Shown one piece after another: positions 49,764 to 51,448 of a stretch of 51,448 nucleotides of DNA. The notes beneath the pieces were generated by a model. The model searched no databases. It saw only the letters and a list, made by a program, of their open reading frames with translations, and had not been told where the DNA came from. The stretch is taken from assembly GCF_001865245.1 (NCBI RefSeq), contig NZ_MKXB01000193.1:1-51448 (forward strand). Direction: 5' to 3'. This stretch comes from Streptomyces sp. CC53. GTDB taxonomy: Bacteria; Actinomycetota; Actinomycetes; Streptomycetales; Streptomycetaceae. Made by a program: the position numbers and the translations under genes. How positions within the stretch are numbered: position 1 is the stretch's first letter; the number at the start of each line of letters is the position of its first letter.

Positions 49764-50543
49764 ATGGCATCCGTACCCGCAGTGCTCCGCTCCGAGTGGA
49801 CCAAGATCCGTACGGTCTCCTCGACCGTGTGGACGCTGACCGGCGCGCTGCTCGTCACGGTGGCGATGGGCGCCGGCATCAGCGTGCTGATGAACGTGAC
49901 CTTCGACCAGTTGTCGGACGTGCAGCAGCTCACCTTCGACCCGACGGTGGTCAGCTTCTCCGGCATGGTGCTGGGACAGCTGGCGATGGTGGTCTTCGGG
50001 GTGCTGGTGGTCGGCACGGAGTACAGCTCCGGCATGATCCGCACGTCCCTGGCGGCTGTGCCGCAGCGCGGCGCGTTCCTCTTCGGCAAGGTCGCCGTGG
50101 CGAGCGCCCTGGCCCTCGCCGTGGGCCTGGTCACCAGCTTCGTGTCGTTCTTCGTCGGACAGGCCCTGCTGGGCGAGCACCGGACGACGATCGGCGCGGA
50201 CCACGTGCTGCGCGCGGTGATCGGCGGCGGGCTCTACATGGGGCTCATCGCCGTGTTCTCGATGGGCGTGGCGGCGATGCTGCGCTCCCCCCTGCTGTCC
50301 ATGGGCATCCTCGTGCCCTTCTTCTTCCTGGTGTCGCAGATCCTCGTGGCGGTGCCGAAGGTGCAGGAGGTCGCGCGGTACTTCCCGGACCAGGCGGGCT
50401 CCGCGATCATGCAGGTCGTGCCCGGGGGCCTGGGGCAGGACCCCTTGCCGTACGGTCCGTGGGGCGGACTGGGCATCATGGTGCTGTGGGTGGTCGCGTC
50501 CCTGGCGGGTGGCTACCTGGTGCTGAGGAAGCGGGACGCGTAG
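49764..50543 (+). CDS. ABC-2 type transporter permease
   Basis: 259 aa with six membrane segments, starting LRSEWTKIRTVSSTVWTLTG (typical ABC-2 amphipathic entry), SFSGMVLGQLAMVVFGVLVV, VGLVTSFVSFFVGQALL, GLYMGLIAVFSMGVAAML, SMGILVPFFFLVSQILVA and a last C-terminal one (GIMVLWVVASLAGGYLVLR). The conserved EYSSGMIRTSLAAVPQR loop is between TM2 and TM3. ATG at 49764 with TTGAGGAAGTC before it. Membrane half of the exporter whose ATPase precedes it. Confidence 0.92.
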   Translation: MASVPAVLRSEWTKIRTVSSTVWTLTGALLVTVAMGAGISVLMNVTFDQLSDVQQLTFDPTVVSFSGMVLGQLAMVVFGVLVVGTEYSSGMIRTSLAAVPQRGAFLFGKVAVASALALAVGLVTSFVSFFVGQALLGEHRTTIGADHVLRAVIGGGLYMGLIAVFSMGVAAMLRSPLLSMGILVPFFFLVSQILVAVPKVQEVARYFPDQAGSAIMQVVPGGLGQDPLPYGPWGGLGIMVLWVVASLAGGYLVLRKRDA

Positions 50544-50707
50544 CCGTCCGCAGTCGGTACGTCGCCGTGCGTGGCGCGTGCGGGCCGTTTTCCGCATGAG
50601 GTGGAACCGCCGGGTGCGTACCCTGCTCTTACCTCCTACGGGTGACTCCACGGTGTCCCGCGACGCTGCTGCCCGTTGTCGTACCGATCTGTCGATAGGG
50701 CTGAAGA

Positions 50708-51448
50708 ATGATCGAGGCAGTCGGCCTGACCAAGCGCTACGGCGCCAAGACCGCCGTCCAGGACCTCACCTTCCAGGTGCGGCCCGGCGCCGTCACGGGC
50801 TTCCTGGGGCCGAACGGCTCCGGCAAGTCGACGACCATGCGCATGATCCTCGGCCTCGACCGGCCCACGGCCGGCCGCGTCACGATCAACGGCCGCACCT
50901 TCCAGGAGCTGCCGAACGCGCCCCGGCACGTGGGCGCCCTGCTGGACGCGCGCGCCATGCACGGCGGCCGCACGGCGCGCAGCCACCTGCTGGCGCTCGC
51001 CCAGCTCTCCGGCATCCCGGCGCGGCGCGTGGACGAGGTGCTCGGCGTCGTGGGGCTGCAGGACGTGGCGCGGATGCGCACCAAGGGCTTCTCCCTCGGC
51101 ATGGGGCAGCGGCTCGGCATCGCCGCGGCGCTTCTCGGCGACCCGCAGGTGCTGCTCTTCGACGAACCGGTCAACGGCCTGGACCCCGAGGGCATCCTCT
51201 GGGTGCGGAACCTGATGAAGGCGCTGGCGGCCGAGGGCCGCACGGTCTTCGTCTCCTCCCACCTGATGAGCGAGATGGCGCTGACGGCCGAGCACCTGAT
51301 CGTCATCGGCCGGGGCCGGCTGCTGGCCGACATGAGCGTCAGGGAGTTCATCGCGGTGAACTCGGCGGGCTTCGCCCGGGTCCGTACGCCGCAGGACGCG
51401 CCGGAGCAGCGGGACAAGCTGACCGCCGCGCTCACGGAGGCGGGCGGG
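50708..51448 (+). CDS. Second ABC transporter ATP-binding protein, 3' end outside window
   Basis: At least 247 aa, cut by the window end and in frame throughout. Walker A FLGPNGSGKSTTMRMIL, signature FSLGMGQRLGIAAALLGD, Walker B LLFDEPVNGLDPEGILW, VSSHLMSEMA. It is a close paralogue of the ATPase at 48809: the first 200 residues align without gaps, with long shared strings. ATG at 50708; 164 bp from the previous permease. A second exporter, probably with its own permease beyond the window, created by tandem duplication. Confidence 0.9.
   Translation, partial: MIEAVGLTKRYGAKTAVQDLTFQVRPGAVTGFLGPNGSGKSTTMRMILGLDRPTAGRVTINGRTFQELPNAPRHVGALLDARAMHGGRTARSHLLALAQLSGIPARRVDEVLGVVGLQDVARMRTKGFSLGMGQRLGIAAALLGDPQVLLFDEPVNGLDPEGILWVRNLMKALAAEGRTVFVSSHLMSEMALTAEHLIVIGRGRLLADMSVREFIAVNSAGFARVRTPQDAPEQRDKLTAALTEAGG

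Noticed and set aside
1..51448. tRNA, rRNA, integrase or transposase genes
   Set aside because: None recognised on either strand; the only mobility signs are the 99-bp repeats around the TA pair.

Overview
The window is very GC-rich actinobacterial chromosome. The gene content points to Streptomyces: the polarisome/intermediate-filament pair Scy and FilP, the hyphal-tip glucan genes cslA-glxA-GH6, an IcmA mutase, the HelR RNA-polymerase helicase and an AIM24 trio. From memory, the order glgB-helR-dctA/dctSR-HTH-pfkA-pta-ackA-pyk-DUF6230/6114-thioredoxin-icmA, and later MarR-meaB-thiolase-mce-scy-filP-ABC, follows one conserved Streptomyces core segment. The csl genes and the XRE/NUDIX/toxin-antitoxin genes at about 27.8-35.7 kb look inserted into it.

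Layout. 0-12 kb: 3' part of glgB, helR with an unusual face-to-face promoter region, a frameshifted small gene, a secreted YVTN beta-propeller protein, a C4-dicarboxylate symporter (dctA) divergent from its two-component system (dctS-dctR), and an HTH regulator. 12-18.5 kb: central carbon cluster pfkA (divergent), pta, ackA, pyk, closed by a long bidirectional terminator. 18.5-21.3 kb: a three-gene cell-envelope operon of unknown function (DUF6230, DUF6114, Pro-rich protein), with a 640-bp upstream region full of dyads. 21.9-27.7 kb: thioredoxin/TPR protein, TetR, GNAT, lipoprotein, icmA under a 24-bp perfect palindrome, DUF3817, MarR. 27.8-32.7 kb: GH6 lipoprotein with a consensus Crp site, convergent with glxA and cslA. 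32.9-35.7 kb: accessory patch with NUDIX, an XRE-PLD-like regulator, two small Cys-containing proteins, and an RHH/PIN toxin-antitoxin pair flanked by 99-bp perfect direct repeats. 35.7-38.7 kb: thiamine-binding protein, DUF3817, three overlapping AIM24 genes. 38.8-42.4 kb: MarR, meaB, thiolase and a frameshifted methylmalonyl-CoA epimerase. 42.6-47.8 kb: scy and filP. 48.8 kb to the end: two tandem ABC-2 systems, the second cut by the window edge.

How the genes work together. pfkA/pyk (glycolytic control) with pta/ackA (acetyl-phosphate overflow) form one carbon node. icmA, meaB, thiolase and mce handle C4/propionyl acyl-CoA. cslA/glxA/GH6 build and trim a tip glucan where Scy/FilP organise polar growth. 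The most unusual items are the helR promoter region, the repeat-flanked TA cassette, the DUF6230 operon, and two C-run frameshifts that may be sequencing errors.
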